Assembly (NCBI RefSeq): GCF_011044155.1
Contig: NZ_CP049056.1
Coordinates: 1,922,001 to 1,986,000 of the forward strand
Reading direction: 5' to 3'
From: Pikeienuella piscinae
GTDB taxonomy: Bacteria > Pseudomonadota > Alphaproteobacteria > Rhodobacterales > Rhodobacteraceae
Length of the DNA: 64,000 nt
Shown: positions 8,725 to 17,082 of the stretch, in pieces
Numbering within the stretch: position 1 is the stretch's first letter
Layout of the letters: every line of letters starts with the position of its first letter
Program-made: the position numbers and the translations under genes
The notes under the pieces: generated by a model
Told to the model about the DNA's origin: nothing
What the model saw: only the letters and a program-made list of their open reading frames with translations
The model's database searches: none

Positions 8725-11090
8725 AGCTGCGCATCCAGTCTTTGAGCAATTGAGCCGGCGGAGTAGATCCGGAATTGCTTCATCACGTTGGGGTCTACAG
8801 TCATGTGCCAAGTATGCTGGGATTCATTCTCAGATCGAAAGACGACGATCGATGTCGTGTCGCCGCTCATGACCGTGACGCCCGCGTTCAGAAGCTTCGC
8901 GACCCAGTTTGAGTCGGCGGAGTTTCTATCCGCGGCGGAAAACGGCAAGCTCAGCCACATCTTGTCGCCAGATAGCGACGCTCCTGAAACATGCCCGAAC
9001 TGGAGAACCCTGTTGTAATTCTGGGTCAACCTGAGGCGGCCCTGGGTTTCGTTCGTTGCGCTGAAAAAGAAGAATGTCGACTGCCGCCCGACAGAATCCG
9101 CCTGCGTCGCGACATAATAGCTGATCGTCTCCTCAAGATAGGTGCGGCTGTAGAAATCGTCGTCATCCATCTTGGCCCAGTAGCGACCGGTAGACTGCGC
9201 GATCGCGCGATTCAGGCATTCGCCGATATTGGCCGATTCCGGCAGAACGAAGACATGCTCGTTCTCTCGCGGCTCGGGAAGTTCGTCAGGGACTTCGCCC
9301 GTGTTCAGGACCAGGATCAGCTCCTTGTTCGGCCAACTCTGCTTGCGAAAGCTCTCGAAACAATGGGCGAGCAGCTGTGGGCGTCTGGTGATCAGAATAG
9401 AGCTGACGCGGGGCTCGTCGAAGCCCTCCGGAAACGGGTCGCGGCCGAAAATCGCCATCCGGTCCGGCATTTTCCAGACATGGCTCTCCACCACCTTGCG
9501 CATCAGCCCGCGCCAGCGCCGCTCCAGCACCCAAGGGGTGCGATAGAGCGCCTGAAGCTCGATCAGGTCGATCACATTGCGCACGCGATCCAGCGCCCCG
9601 AGCAGCGGCTCGTCGCTTCTCGGGTCGCCATAGAGGACCGGCACGGCGCCCGAGGCGATGGCGTCGAGCGCGGCGACGAGCAGCTCGGAATCACTGCGGA
9701 GGCTTTGTGCAGGCAGGAGGACGAGATTCGCGGATTGCAGGATCAGCCGCTCCTGCGCCCGCGTGTGTGCGCCAACGCTCTGTCGGTCTTCGCGCCGGAT
9801 GCGCAGCCCCAGCGAAGCCGCGTTGAAAGCATATCGCAGCTCCATCAGCAGCATCGCCGCGACGCTGTCCGCGACGATCAGAGCCGCAAAATCAGGATAC
9901 TGGAAGATATCCGCAACCGCCGGAACCAGCATTCTGTCACGCTCCCGCTTCCGCAGGCTCCCGACGCTGCAGGCAGTCGGGCAGGTCGCGCGGCGCACGC
10001 GGTGGATCTTCTCTTGGAGGTCGTCCCAGACCCCGGCCCATTCCTCCGCGCGCCCCTCCAGCACGACGCGCGCGGCCCGCTCGGCGGCGCCGCGCCAGCA
10101 CACGGCGATCCCGGGCGCGCCGGTGAGCCAGAGATGGACCGGCGTCCCATGCGCCTCCGCGAGATCGAAGAGCGCCGCGCCGGCGTCCGGCAGCCGGCCG
10201 TCCAGCGCCGAAAAGGCGAGCGGCCAGTCACGGTCGTCGTCGTCGCCGCAGCCGGCGCCCGCCTCGATCACGATCAGATCGAGATCGAGCAGACGCAGTT
10301 GCTCCGCCGCTTTCGTCTGGCGCAGCCGATAGAGCTCGGCCATGCCTTCAAGCCGCTCATACCCCCGGTCCGAACCGATGAAGCCAACCTTCGGAAGGTG
10401 CTCGGTCTGCGAGCGCAACCTCTCCATGCGGCGCTGGTGATCGGCGACGGCGGCGTCCAGATCCTCGGGATTCAAAACGCCGCGCCAATCGCCCCGCGGC
10501 TCAAACCGCCGAGCGATGCTTTCAAGCTGCCTGCGCGGCGTCACGGTCAGCGCACGCGCAGCCGGGTCGCGCTCGTTCAACCCAGGCAGGGCGGCCTTCA
10601 GCAGAGCGATGCGCCGCAGCGACACGTCTTCGATTTTCTTGATGAATGACCCCGCCACCGCCGCGCTCGCCCAGTTAACGTTGAGCGGCTCAACTTCGAG
10701 CCGCAGGATCGCAATCCCGTTGGGAACCGGACCGATCCGGACCTCCACCGCATCCGGCGGCGCGATGAAGAAGCGCGAGGCGAGCGCGCCCGCCATGACC
10801 CCATCGCTCAGTTCAATCGGCGGCAGCGTCTCCAGTTCGAGGGGGTCGAGTCCGGGGATCAACACCTGATCGCAGATCAGGCGCGGGTCGACGAGCGCCC
10901 CGTCCGCGTCCCGGAACTCGAGCGGAACCGGTGTGAGGCGGAGCCGCTCATCCCCCTCGCCCGCCTGCAGCGCGGCACGAAGTTCGTAGACGCCTCCCAT
11001 CCTGACCGGGCGGACATGCGCGCCGCCGTCGGACGTCCGGTCGCCCGCACCCAGTGACTGTCCCTCCAAATACTTATCCACGCTGAGCAT
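8721..11090 (-). CDS. Large glycosyltransferase with C-terminal GT2 domain
   Basis: 789 aa from the ATG at 11090 (weak site AGAGAAG upstream); an in-frame ATG at 11162 would add 24 residues. The N-terminal 280 residues match no family I can name. The middle (about 300-560) resembles the CgeB/Glyco_trans_1_2 type (FQYPDFAALIVADS, ASGAVPVLYGDP). The C-terminal 220 residues are a GT2 domain: SSILITRRPQLLAHCFESF, QSWPNKELILVLN, NIGECLNRAIAQSTGRYWA and KMDDDDFYSRTYLEE, with the DxD-type acidic motif. First gene of the three-gene unit with 7840-8724 and 6212-7843. Probably assembles a surface or flagellar glycan. Confidence 0.75.
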   Translation of the reverse strand: MLSVDKYLEGQSLGAGDRTSDGGAHVRPVRMGGVYELRAALQAGEGDERLRLTPVPLEFRDADGALVDPRLICDQVLIPGLDPLELETLPPIELSDGVMAGALASRFFIAPPDAVEVRIGPVPNGIAILRLEVEPLNVNWASAAVAGSFIKKIEDVSLRRIALLKAALPGLNERDPAARALTVTPRRQLESIARRFEPRGDWRGVLNPEDLDAAVADHQRRMERLRSQTEHLPKVGFIGSDRGYERLEGMAELYRLRQTKAAEQLRLLDLDLIVIEAGAGCGDDDDRDWPLAFSALDGRLPDAGAALFDLAEAHGTPVHLWLTGAPGIAVCWRGAAERAARVVLEGRAEEWAGVWDDLQEKIHRVRRATCPTACSVGSLRKRERDRMLVPAVADIFQYPDFAALIVADSVAAMLLMELRYAFNAASLGLRIRREDRQSVGAHTRAQERLILQSANLVLLPAQSLRSDSELLVAALDAIASGAVPVLYGDPRSDEPLLGALDRVRNVIDLIELQALYRTPWVLERRWRGLMRKVVESHVWKMPDRMAIFGRDPFPEGFDEPRVSSILITRRPQLLAHCFESFRKQSWPNKELILVLNTGEVPDELPEPRENEHVFVLPESANIGECLNRAIAQSTGRYWAKMDDDDFYSRTYLEETISYYVATQADSVGRQSTFFFFSATNETQGRLRLTQNYNRVLQFGHVSGASLSGDKMWLSLPFSAADRNSADSNWVAKLLNAGVTVMSGDTTSIVVFRSENESQHTWHMTVDPNVMKQFRIYSAGSIAQRLDAQL

Positions 11091-11162
11091 CCGCTTCTCT
11101 TTCGCGCTCGTGGGCCGACGCTCGGCATGGCCAACTTTCGGAGCGCTATGCAAAAAAACCAT

Positions 11163-11821
11163 AGACCAGTCAATCGTGGGTCGCGGTTATCCGTCATGCA
11201 ACGCCGACCATGGTGGTAGCGCACTCCATACCGCGGGACACGCCTAAAACCATATTAACCGCCTCCATCGCGGAAAGCCGTTACTTATAATGAATTTTCA
11301 CGAAACCCGCGCTCACCTGATATTGATAGACACTTTTCTTTGTCACTTCCTGCTGAAGCCAAATCAAGCGACGCAGCGCATAAGGGATTCTTTCACGAAT
11401 CTACTGAGCGCCCGAACAGAGAATTCAGGCTGCGGGCCAATGTGGTCGGGATTTTTCGCCGCGATGCCGCTGTCCCCGATCGCTTCGGAACCCCACGCGG
11501 GGACAGGCTGACGAGGGGAGAGGGGCCGGCCCGAGTGTACGGCGTGGAGAACCTTTACCGCCATTCGCGGCCCGACACCAATCGGCGCCCGGTAATCACC
11601 GTCGGACCAGGACCGGAGGAGCAAGTTGCGCCACCGCCGAGAGCCGCTTAGCCTCGTATCAACATCGCTTTCGCGCATGCGGAGTTTGAACTGGGAGCGC
11701 TCGCGAGATCGCGGATCATGTTGCGAGCGCATTTGGCGTCCCAGCTGCTTTACGCTCTTGCAACGATGCGGCGGCGCGGCTAAGCAGCATGAAAATTCGC
11801 CGCGTTGGTCGCGACGAGTGG
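11163..11821. other. Intergenic region with no recognisable gene
   Basis: About 660 bp between the glycosyltransferase operon and tRNA-Arg. It must contain the promoters of both. Short open frames on both strands show no family motif and look like GC-rich noise. An A-tract (CAAAAAAACC at about 11151) lies just inside the longer alternative start of the operon. Confidence 0.5.
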
Positions 11822-11898
11822 GCGCCGATAGCTCAGCTGGATAGAGCACCAGACTACGAATCTGGGGGTCGGGGGTTCGAATCCTCCTCGGCGCGCCA
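11822..11898 (+). tRNA. tRNA-Arg (anticodon ACG)
   Basis: 77-nt cloverleaf: acceptor GCGCCGA/TCGGCGC, D-stem GCTC/GAGC, anticodon stem CCAGA/TCTGG with loop CTACGAA (anticodon ACG), T-loop TTCGAAT, discriminator G and an encoded CCA. The downstream DNA holds recombinase debris, so this tRNA has probably been an integration target. Confidence 0.97.
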
Positions 11899-12042
11899 TC
11901 TCACATATGTCGCCATAAATGCCACCTTAGGCCACCAAGAATGGGGCCAAATTAGTTGTGCTTTTCCTTATATTCCAATCTCCTGATTGGAACCGCATTG
12001 CGTGTACGAACGATTCCCCGAAGGCATGTCGAGGCTTACCAC

Positions 12043-12228
12043 TTTGGGCAGCTGTACTTCAGCCAAGACCCTTTCGCGTTCCAGTTCAGGGATCCGCTTC
12101 TCACGGGCCAAAATCACAGAGCCGTTGCTCGCATCGACGATGCGATCAAGTGACTGATCGGTCTGCTTCTCACGCTGCTTGACGCCTGTTCTGAGGCCCT
12201 TCGAAACCTCAGAGCTTTGAGAAAGACG
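12043..12228 (-). pseudogene. Serine recombinase remnant (coiled-coil segment)
   Basis: A 60-residue stretch (RTGVKQREKQTDQSLDRIVD, then ELERERVLAEV) matches the helical segment near the C-terminus of large serine recombinases, where the sequence typically runs LLDRIVEAS...YEKRIEKLER. Neither the resolvase domain nor the zinc-ribbon region is present, and the frame runs into unrelated sequence on both sides. It is the decayed end of an element that lay beside tRNA-Arg. Confidence 0.6.
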
Positions 12229-12304
12229 CATGCCGGCTGACCTGCAGCCGAGCCCAAGAGCCACCCGGATCTCATTCTGGTTCAGAAGTTCGGCCGATGC
12301 AATT

Positions 12305-12457
12305 CTATGCGACGATGACCTGGCGCTTGGAGTCGATGCCGTGGCTGCGGTGTCCGGGCATGAGCTTTCTTTCAAACAAAGCCCGGACCCTATCAACCGC
12401 AGGCCGCCCGATCAGTCCAATCCGAGGGCGTGCTTCAGTACGGACCCAATTCTGCAT
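12305..12457 (-). CDS. Small unrecognised ORF (50 aa), possible element remnant
   Basis: A closed 50-codon frame from ATG 12457 with an in-frame stop just upstream. The product is basic, with a PRIGLIGRPAVDRVRALFER helix followed by a histidine- and arginine-rich tail. I do not recognise the family. It lies directly upstream of the recombinase remnant on the same strand and may come from the same lost element. Expression is uncertain because no clear ribosome site is seen. Confidence 0.3.
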   Translation of the reverse strand: MQNWVRTEARPRIGLIGRPAVDRVRALFERKLMPGHRSHGIDSKRQVIVA

Positions 12458-12709
12458 GCCGGTTCACGTCCGAGGGAGTTGGGCCTCCGCCGGGCGCCCT
12501 GAGGGGGGGGTAGGGCGCCCTGGCGGAGGCCGGTGCGAGCGCCGCGTCGCTCTCCATCGGCACAGGGAGGAAATACCGGCGAAGCCTGCGATCTGCGGTT
12601 TGCGGGTCGCCCCGCGCTCACCATCCGCAGATAGGTTCCGCCGGCGTCCGGCGCCACGGACGTTCGGGCAAGCCCGCCATGCCCACGGAACATAGCTCAG
12701 AAAGCGTGG

Positions 12710-15298
12710 TCAGAACCGCTCGAGGAGCCGGTCGAGATAGTCGAGTTCCTCGGGCGGCCGGCTGCGTTCGCCGGCGCGGCGCCTGATCTCCTCCTGCAGC
12801 TCCCGCGCCCGTTTGCCGAGCGTGGCGCCGGGCACCCGCACCGAATCGCCGTCGAGAGGCCCGTCGGTCGCGCGCGGCCGACCGAGCGGATCCTCGCGGT
12901 TCGAATCGCGCCCGCGCCCGTCGCGACCGGCCTGGTCGCCGTCGCCGCGCCCCTCCGCCTCGGCGAGGTCCCGGCCCATCTCGCGCCGCCCCTCGCGCAA
13001 CTGATCGAGCGCACGCACCTGATCGTCCACCGCCTGACGCTCGTCGCCGCCCTCCAACGCATCGACCGCGTCGCCCATGGCGCGATCCGCCTCCTCCAGC
13101 GCGCGCCGCGTCTCTTCGCCGACGGCGCCGGGCAGGCCGCTCCTGAGTTGGTCAAGCAACTGGCGCAACGCCTCCTGATCGCGGGCGATCTGGCCGGCGC
13201 TGTCGCCGCCGCCCTCGCCTTGCCCCCCCAGCCCTTCGCCCCTGCCTTCGCCATGGCCCTGATTGCGATGCTGGCCGTCGCCCTCGCCCTGCCCTTCTCC
13301 GGGGCGCTGCCCCTCGCCTTCGCGCATCTGGTCGAAGGAGCGGTCGGCGAGGCCCTGCTGCTCGCCGATCATGTCGCCGAGCTCGTTCATCATCTGCTCG
13401 CCCTGCCCCGGCTGGCCCTGCCCCGGCTGCGCCATCTGGAGGTTCTGCATCATCTGCTGCAGCGCCTGCATCATCTGGCGCGCCAGCTCCTGCTGGCCGT
13501 TCCTGATCGCTTCCTCGAGCTCCTGCAGCATCTTCTCGATGTCGTTCATCGTCATTGTCTGCTGATCGCCCTGTGGCGGCTGCTGCGGCTGACCGTTCGC
13601 CTGATCGCGAAGCGCCTCCTTCATCATCTCGGCCATGTAGTCGCGCATGGCCTGGCGAAGCTCCTCCATCAGGCGCGCCAGTTCCTCCTCGGACGCGCCG
13701 TTCTCGATCGCGTCCTTCAGCTTCTCCTGCGCCCGCGCCAGCCGCTCGGCGGCTGAGGAGAGATCGCCGTCCTCCAGCCGGACCGCCGCCTTCCACAGGA
13801 GATCGACGATGGATTTCGTCTCCTCCTCCAGCCGGCCATCCTCCAGCGCGATTTCGAGCCGGCGCACCGCCACCCGCGCGACGAGAAAGGCGGTGTCGTC
13901 GTCGAAAACCTCCTCCGGATACATCATCACCGCCTCCAGCACGTCGTAAACGCGCGGCGCCGTGGCGGTGGAGAGGGCGAGCGCGCGCCGCTGTTCGATC
14001 AACGCCTTCGCCATCGGATGATGAAAACGGCGCGCCGGCAACAGAGCGCGCATCTCCGCCACACCTTCCTGCCCGGCGGCGTCGCGCGCGATGATGGTGT
14101 AGACGACCGGCGACCCCGCCCAGGGGTGCGCGGCCAAGTCCTCGATCAGCGTCTCCTCGACCTCGCGATTGGCGCCCGTCAACGGAAGCGGCAAGTCGAG
14201 CGTAATCGGATCATAGACAGTCGCGCCGCCCGACCGGGCCGCGATCCCTTCGCGCGCCGCCGCCTCGTCGAGCGTGATCGTCGCTTCGGCCGCCTGCACG
14301 CCATAATCGTCGCGCGCGCTGTAGGCCAGTTCCAGCGCGCCGCGTTCCCCCGCCTTCGGCGCGCCCTTGAAAGCGATGATCGGCGGCGCATCGGGGATCG
14401 CCTGAACAGACCAAGCGCCCATCTCGCGCTCGCCCTCCATCACCCGGATCACGCCGTCGTCCTTCATTCGAAAGACCGCGTCATAGACGCCCGCGCCCTT
14501 GTCTGCGAACGTCTCGCCGTCGCCGGTCGTCGCTTCCAGAACAGGCGGCTGTCCGGTGTCAAAGACCCGGAGTGAAATTTCCGTGCCGGCCGGAAGCTTC
14601 ACCGGCGAGTCGCCTATCAGGCGCGTCAGGTAGATCGCGGTGACGCCGGTATAGGCAGGCGGCGTCGCCCAAGCCTCCAGCGTCGGAGCCGGGGCCGCCG
14701 GCCCGGCGTTCAGGGCACCCGGATTGAGCTGATCCGCCAGCCGCGCGCCAACTGCCCCTTCTGTTCCAAAGAACGCGATCAGTCCCGCCGCCAGCGCGAT
14801 CAGACCGCCATGACGAAGCGCGTAAGGGTCGCGCTCAGAGACCCGAAAATCGGGCGCTCTCGCACGAAGCGCCGCCGCCCGTCCGGCCAGAAGCCGCTGA
14901 TGCGCGCGCCAGATCGCCTCGGTGCCCTTGTCGCCCGAACCCGCGACCAGCGCGTCGGAATAGGTCTGCGCGGGGCGTCCCCGCGCGCCCTCGTCTAGAC
15001 GCGCCAACGCCTCGCCCGGCGACGGGCGGCGCAGCGACCAGAGCCCACGCGCCAGAAAGAACAGCGTCGCCGCCCCGAACGCCGCCAGAAGCGCGGCGTG
15101 CCAAGCGGAAGGCAGCGCCGCCGGAACGCCAAGCAACGCCAACCCGAGAAAGAGCGCGACCAGCGCCCACACCGGCCAGAGCGCCCGGAGCGCCCTCTCG
15201 ATCCAGAGCGCGCGCCGCGCGCGCCGCGCCTCACGCTCGACCGAAGCCTGCGCCAGCAGCATTTCCGTCGCCGTCGAATAACGAGACGTTCCGACCAT
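12710..15298 (-). CDS. TIGR02302 / DUF4175 family membrane protein
   Basis: 862 aa, the usual length of this alphaproteobacterial family of unknown function. Two or three membrane segments lie at residues 40-90 (WALVALFLGLALLGVPAALP and FGAATLFFLARGLWSL) and another near 170 (GGLIALAAGLIAFFG). A large soluble part follows, with a glutamine- and methionine-rich coiled stretch at about 590-670, then a glycine/glutamate low-complexity region and a charged C-terminal helix. It is last in the argH-lptM-DUF2834-lysA run, 53 bp after lysA. That gene order is common in Rhodobacterales. A cell-envelope role is plausible but unproven. Confidence 0.88.
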   Translation of the reverse strand: MVGTSRYSTATEMLLAQASVEREARRARRALWIERALRALWPVWALVALFLGLALLGVPAALPSAWHAALLAAFGAATLFFLARGLWSLRRPSPGEALARLDEGARGRPAQTYSDALVAGSGDKGTEAIWRAHQRLLAGRAAALRARAPDFRVSERDPYALRHGGLIALAAGLIAFFGTEGAVGARLADQLNPGALNAGPAAPAPTLEAWATPPAYTGVTAIYLTRLIGDSPVKLPAGTEISLRVFDTGQPPVLEATTGDGETFADKGAGVYDAVFRMKDDGVIRVMEGEREMGAWSVQAIPDAPPIIAFKGAPKAGERGALELAYSARDDYGVQAAEATITLDEAAAREGIAARSGGATVYDPITLDLPLPLTGANREVEETLIEDLAAHPWAGSPVVYTIIARDAAGQEGVAEMRALLPARRFHHPMAKALIEQRRALALSTATAPRVYDVLEAVMMYPEEVFDDDTAFLVARVAVRRLEIALEDGRLEEETKSIVDLLWKAAVRLEDGDLSSAAERLARAQEKLKDAIENGASEEELARLMEELRQAMRDYMAEMMKEALRDQANGQPQQPPQGDQQTMTMNDIEKMLQELEEAIRNGQQELARQMMQALQQMMQNLQMAQPGQGQPGQGEQMMNELGDMIGEQQGLADRSFDQMREGEGQRPGEGQGEGDGQHRNQGHGEGRGEGLGGQGEGGGDSAGQIARDQEALRQLLDQLRSGLPGAVGEETRRALEEADRAMGDAVDALEGGDERQAVDDQVRALDQLREGRREMGRDLAEAEGRGDGDQAGRDGRGRDSNREDPLGRPRATDGPLDGDSVRVPGATLGKRARELQEEIRRRAGERSRPPEELDYLDRLLERF

Positions 15299-15351
15299 CG
15301 GGTCTCCTCAGGCGCGCCGTGGGCGACGCTGCCGGCTGAGAGCGGCCCGGC

Positions 15352-16620
15352 CTATTCCAGCCAGCCGGGAATCCGCTCGCGTCCCAGCATTTCATCATAT
15401 GTGGGGCGCGGACGCACCACATCAAACCGTGAACCGGACACCAGAACCTCCGGTATGAGCGGCCGACTGTTGTATTCCGACGACATCACCGCGCCATATG
15501 CGCCGGCGGAGCGGAAAGCGACCAGCGCCCCGGCCTCGACATTCGCCATCTCGCGCTGTCGCGCGAAGGTGTCGCCGCTCTCGCAAACCGGGCCGACAAG
15601 ATCGACCGGCCCCACCGGCGCGTCAGCAGCGGGCTCGCGCACCGGCTCGACATCGTGCCAGGCGTCATACATCGCCGGACGGATCAGATCGTTCATCGCC
15701 GCGTCGAGAATCAGGAAGTCCCGCCCTTCGCCTTCCTTGCGAAAAATGACCCGGCTCACCAGAAGCCCGGCGTTGCCGGCGATCAGGCGCCCCGGCTCGA
15801 TCTCGATCTCGCAGCCGAGATCACCGACCGTCCGGCGAACCACCTCGCCATAGTCGAATGGCAGCGGCGGCGCTTCGTTCGAGCGGCGATAGGGAATGCC
15901 AAGCCCGCCGCCGAGATCGAGCCGGCTGATCTCATGCCCGTCCTCGCGCAGAACTCCGACGAGCTCGCGGAGCTTCAGGAACGCGGCCTCATATGGCTCC
16001 AGCGTGGTGAGCTGGCTGCCGATATGCACATCGACGCCGACGACCGCGACCCCCTCCATCGCCGCCGCTTCGGCGTAGACCGCCCTTGCGCGCGCGATGG
16101 GAACACCGAACTTGTTTTCGGATTTTCCGGTGGCGATCTTGGCGTGGGTCTTCGCGTCAACATCCGGATTGACCCGGACAGCGACCGGCGCGACGCGGCC
16201 GGCGGAAAGCGCGACCGCGTTCAGCGCGCGCAATTCCGGCTCGCTCTCCACATTGAACTGGCGGATGCCGACATCGAGCGCGCGGCGCATTTCGGCCTCG
16301 GTCTTGCCGACGCCGGAAAAGACGATCTTGTCGGGCGCGCAGCCCGCCGCCAGCGCCCGTTCCAGTTCGCCCCCCGAGACCACGTCCATACCGGCCCCGG
16401 CGCGCACCATCACCCGCAACACAGCGAGGTTCGAATTCGCCTTCATGGCGTAGCAGATCAGATGCGGCAGGCCTTTCAGCGCCTCCTCGAACACCTTGAA
16501 ATGCCGTTCCAGCGTCGCCGTCGAGTAGACGTAGAAAGGCGTGCCGACCGCATCTGCGATCTCCTCCAACGAGACATCCTCGGCATGCAGAACGCCGCTT
16601 CGATAAGTGAAATGATCCAT
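15352..16620 (-). CDS. lysA: Diaminopimelate decarboxylase
   Basis: 422 aa, the normal LysA length, from ATG 16620, which overlaps the DUF2834 stop (TGATG). It decarboxylates meso-diaminopimelate to L-lysine in the cytosol, using PLP. The PLP lysine is in CYAMKANSNLAVL (about residue 57). SGGELERALAAG, HIGSQ and the glycine-rich DLGGGLGIPYR are the alanine-racemase-fold landmarks, and CESGDTFAR carries the catalytic cysteine near residue 345. A longer in-frame reading upstream is rejected because it would run back through the DUF2834 gene. In Rhodobacterales argH-lptM-lysA commonly occur together. Confidence 0.96.
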   Translation of the reverse strand: MDHFTYRSGVLHAEDVSLEEIADAVGTPFYVYSTATLERHFKVFEEALKGLPHLICYAMKANSNLAVLRVMVRAGAGMDVVSGGELERALAAGCAPDKIVFSGVGKTEAEMRRALDVGIRQFNVESEPELRALNAVALSAGRVAPVAVRVNPDVDAKTHAKIATGKSENKFGVPIARARAVYAEAAAMEGVAVVGVDVHIGSQLTTLEPYEAAFLKLRELVGVLREDGHEISRLDLGGGLGIPYRRSNEAPPLPFDYGEVVRRTVGDLGCEIEIEPGRLIAGNAGLLVSRVIFRKEGEGRDFLILDAAMNDLIRPAMYDAWHDVEPVREPAADAPVGPVDLVGPVCESGDTFARQREMANVEAGALVAFRSAGAYGAVMSSEYNSRPLIPEVLVSGSRFDVVRPRPTYDEMLGRERIPGWLE

Positions 16621-16919
16621 CAGCGCGACCGGAGCCAGAGGTAGAGCGGCAATCCGCAACCGACGCCGACGCAGAGCGTCACAGGCAGCGCAACGAGGTT
16701 CAGCCAGCGCCGCGAACGCGCCGTCTCCCATATCGCCCAGGCGAAAAGCGCCGCCGCGGCGACCGTCAGATCGTAGACGAGACCGGTGGTCGCGTCGTTC
16801 ACGTTCCACGCCTCGACCATCCCGCCGATATCGAACCCGAAGGCCACGAACCAGGAAAGGAAGTAATACATCGGCAGCGCTGCGCCCAGGGCCGCAAGCA
16901 ATAGATAGATATGGCGCAT
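16620..16919 (-). CDS. DUF2834 small membrane protein
   Basis: 99 aa with three hydrophobic segments: HIYLLLAALGAALPMYYFLSW, LTVAAAALFAWAIW and LNLVALPVTLCVGVGCGLPL. The pattern, including a short soluble loop with WNVNDATTGLVYDL, fits the DUF2834 family of small integral membrane proteins without known function. The ATG at 16919 has a strong ribosome site (GGAGGAG). Its TGA overlaps the lysA ATG, so translation is coupled. It sits between lptM and lysA. Confidence 0.8.
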   Translation of the reverse strand: MRHIYLLLAALGAALPMYYFLSWFVAFGFDIGGMVEAWNVNDATTGLVYDLTVAAAALFAWAIWETARSRRWLNLVALPVTLCVGVGCGLPLYLWLRSR

Positions 16920-16950
16920 GGTTGCTCCTCCGGCGGGGGCGCCGCGTTGG

Positions 16951-17082
16951 CTATTCGGCCGGTTCGGCGGTCTCCGCCGGCGCGGGCGTCTGCGGTTCGC
17001 CCTTGCGCCCGCAACCGACAAGCGATGCGCAGAGCACGATGAACGCCAGGACGATCAGCACGTTGCGAAGTCGGGGATTCAT
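16951..17082 (-). CDS. lptM: LptM-like small lipoprotein
   Basis: A 43-aa lipoprotein. A short basic N-terminus (MNPRLRNVL), a hydrophobic core and the lipobox LVGC are followed by [11 protein letters not shown], the signature of the YifL/LptM family. LptM helps mature the LPS transport protein LptD at the outer membrane. The remainder is a proline/alanine/glutamate tail. The ATG overlaps the argH stop (ATGA at 17079-17082). The position between argH and lysA is the usual one in alphaproteobacteria. Confidence 0.88.
   Translation of the reverse strand: MNPRLRNVLIVLAFIVLCASLVGCGRKGEPQTPAPAETAEPAE

Noticed and set aside
8991-10649. 550-codon plus-strand frame opposite the large glycosyltransferase
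   Set aside because: Composition is typical of antisense frames in GC-rich DNA. The opposite strand has real GT motifs and tight operon overlaps.
16620-16809. N-terminal extension of LysA by 63 residues
   Set aside because: It would translate the DUF2834 coding region in another frame. LysA homology starts at MDHFTYRSG, where an ATG overlaps the upstream stop.
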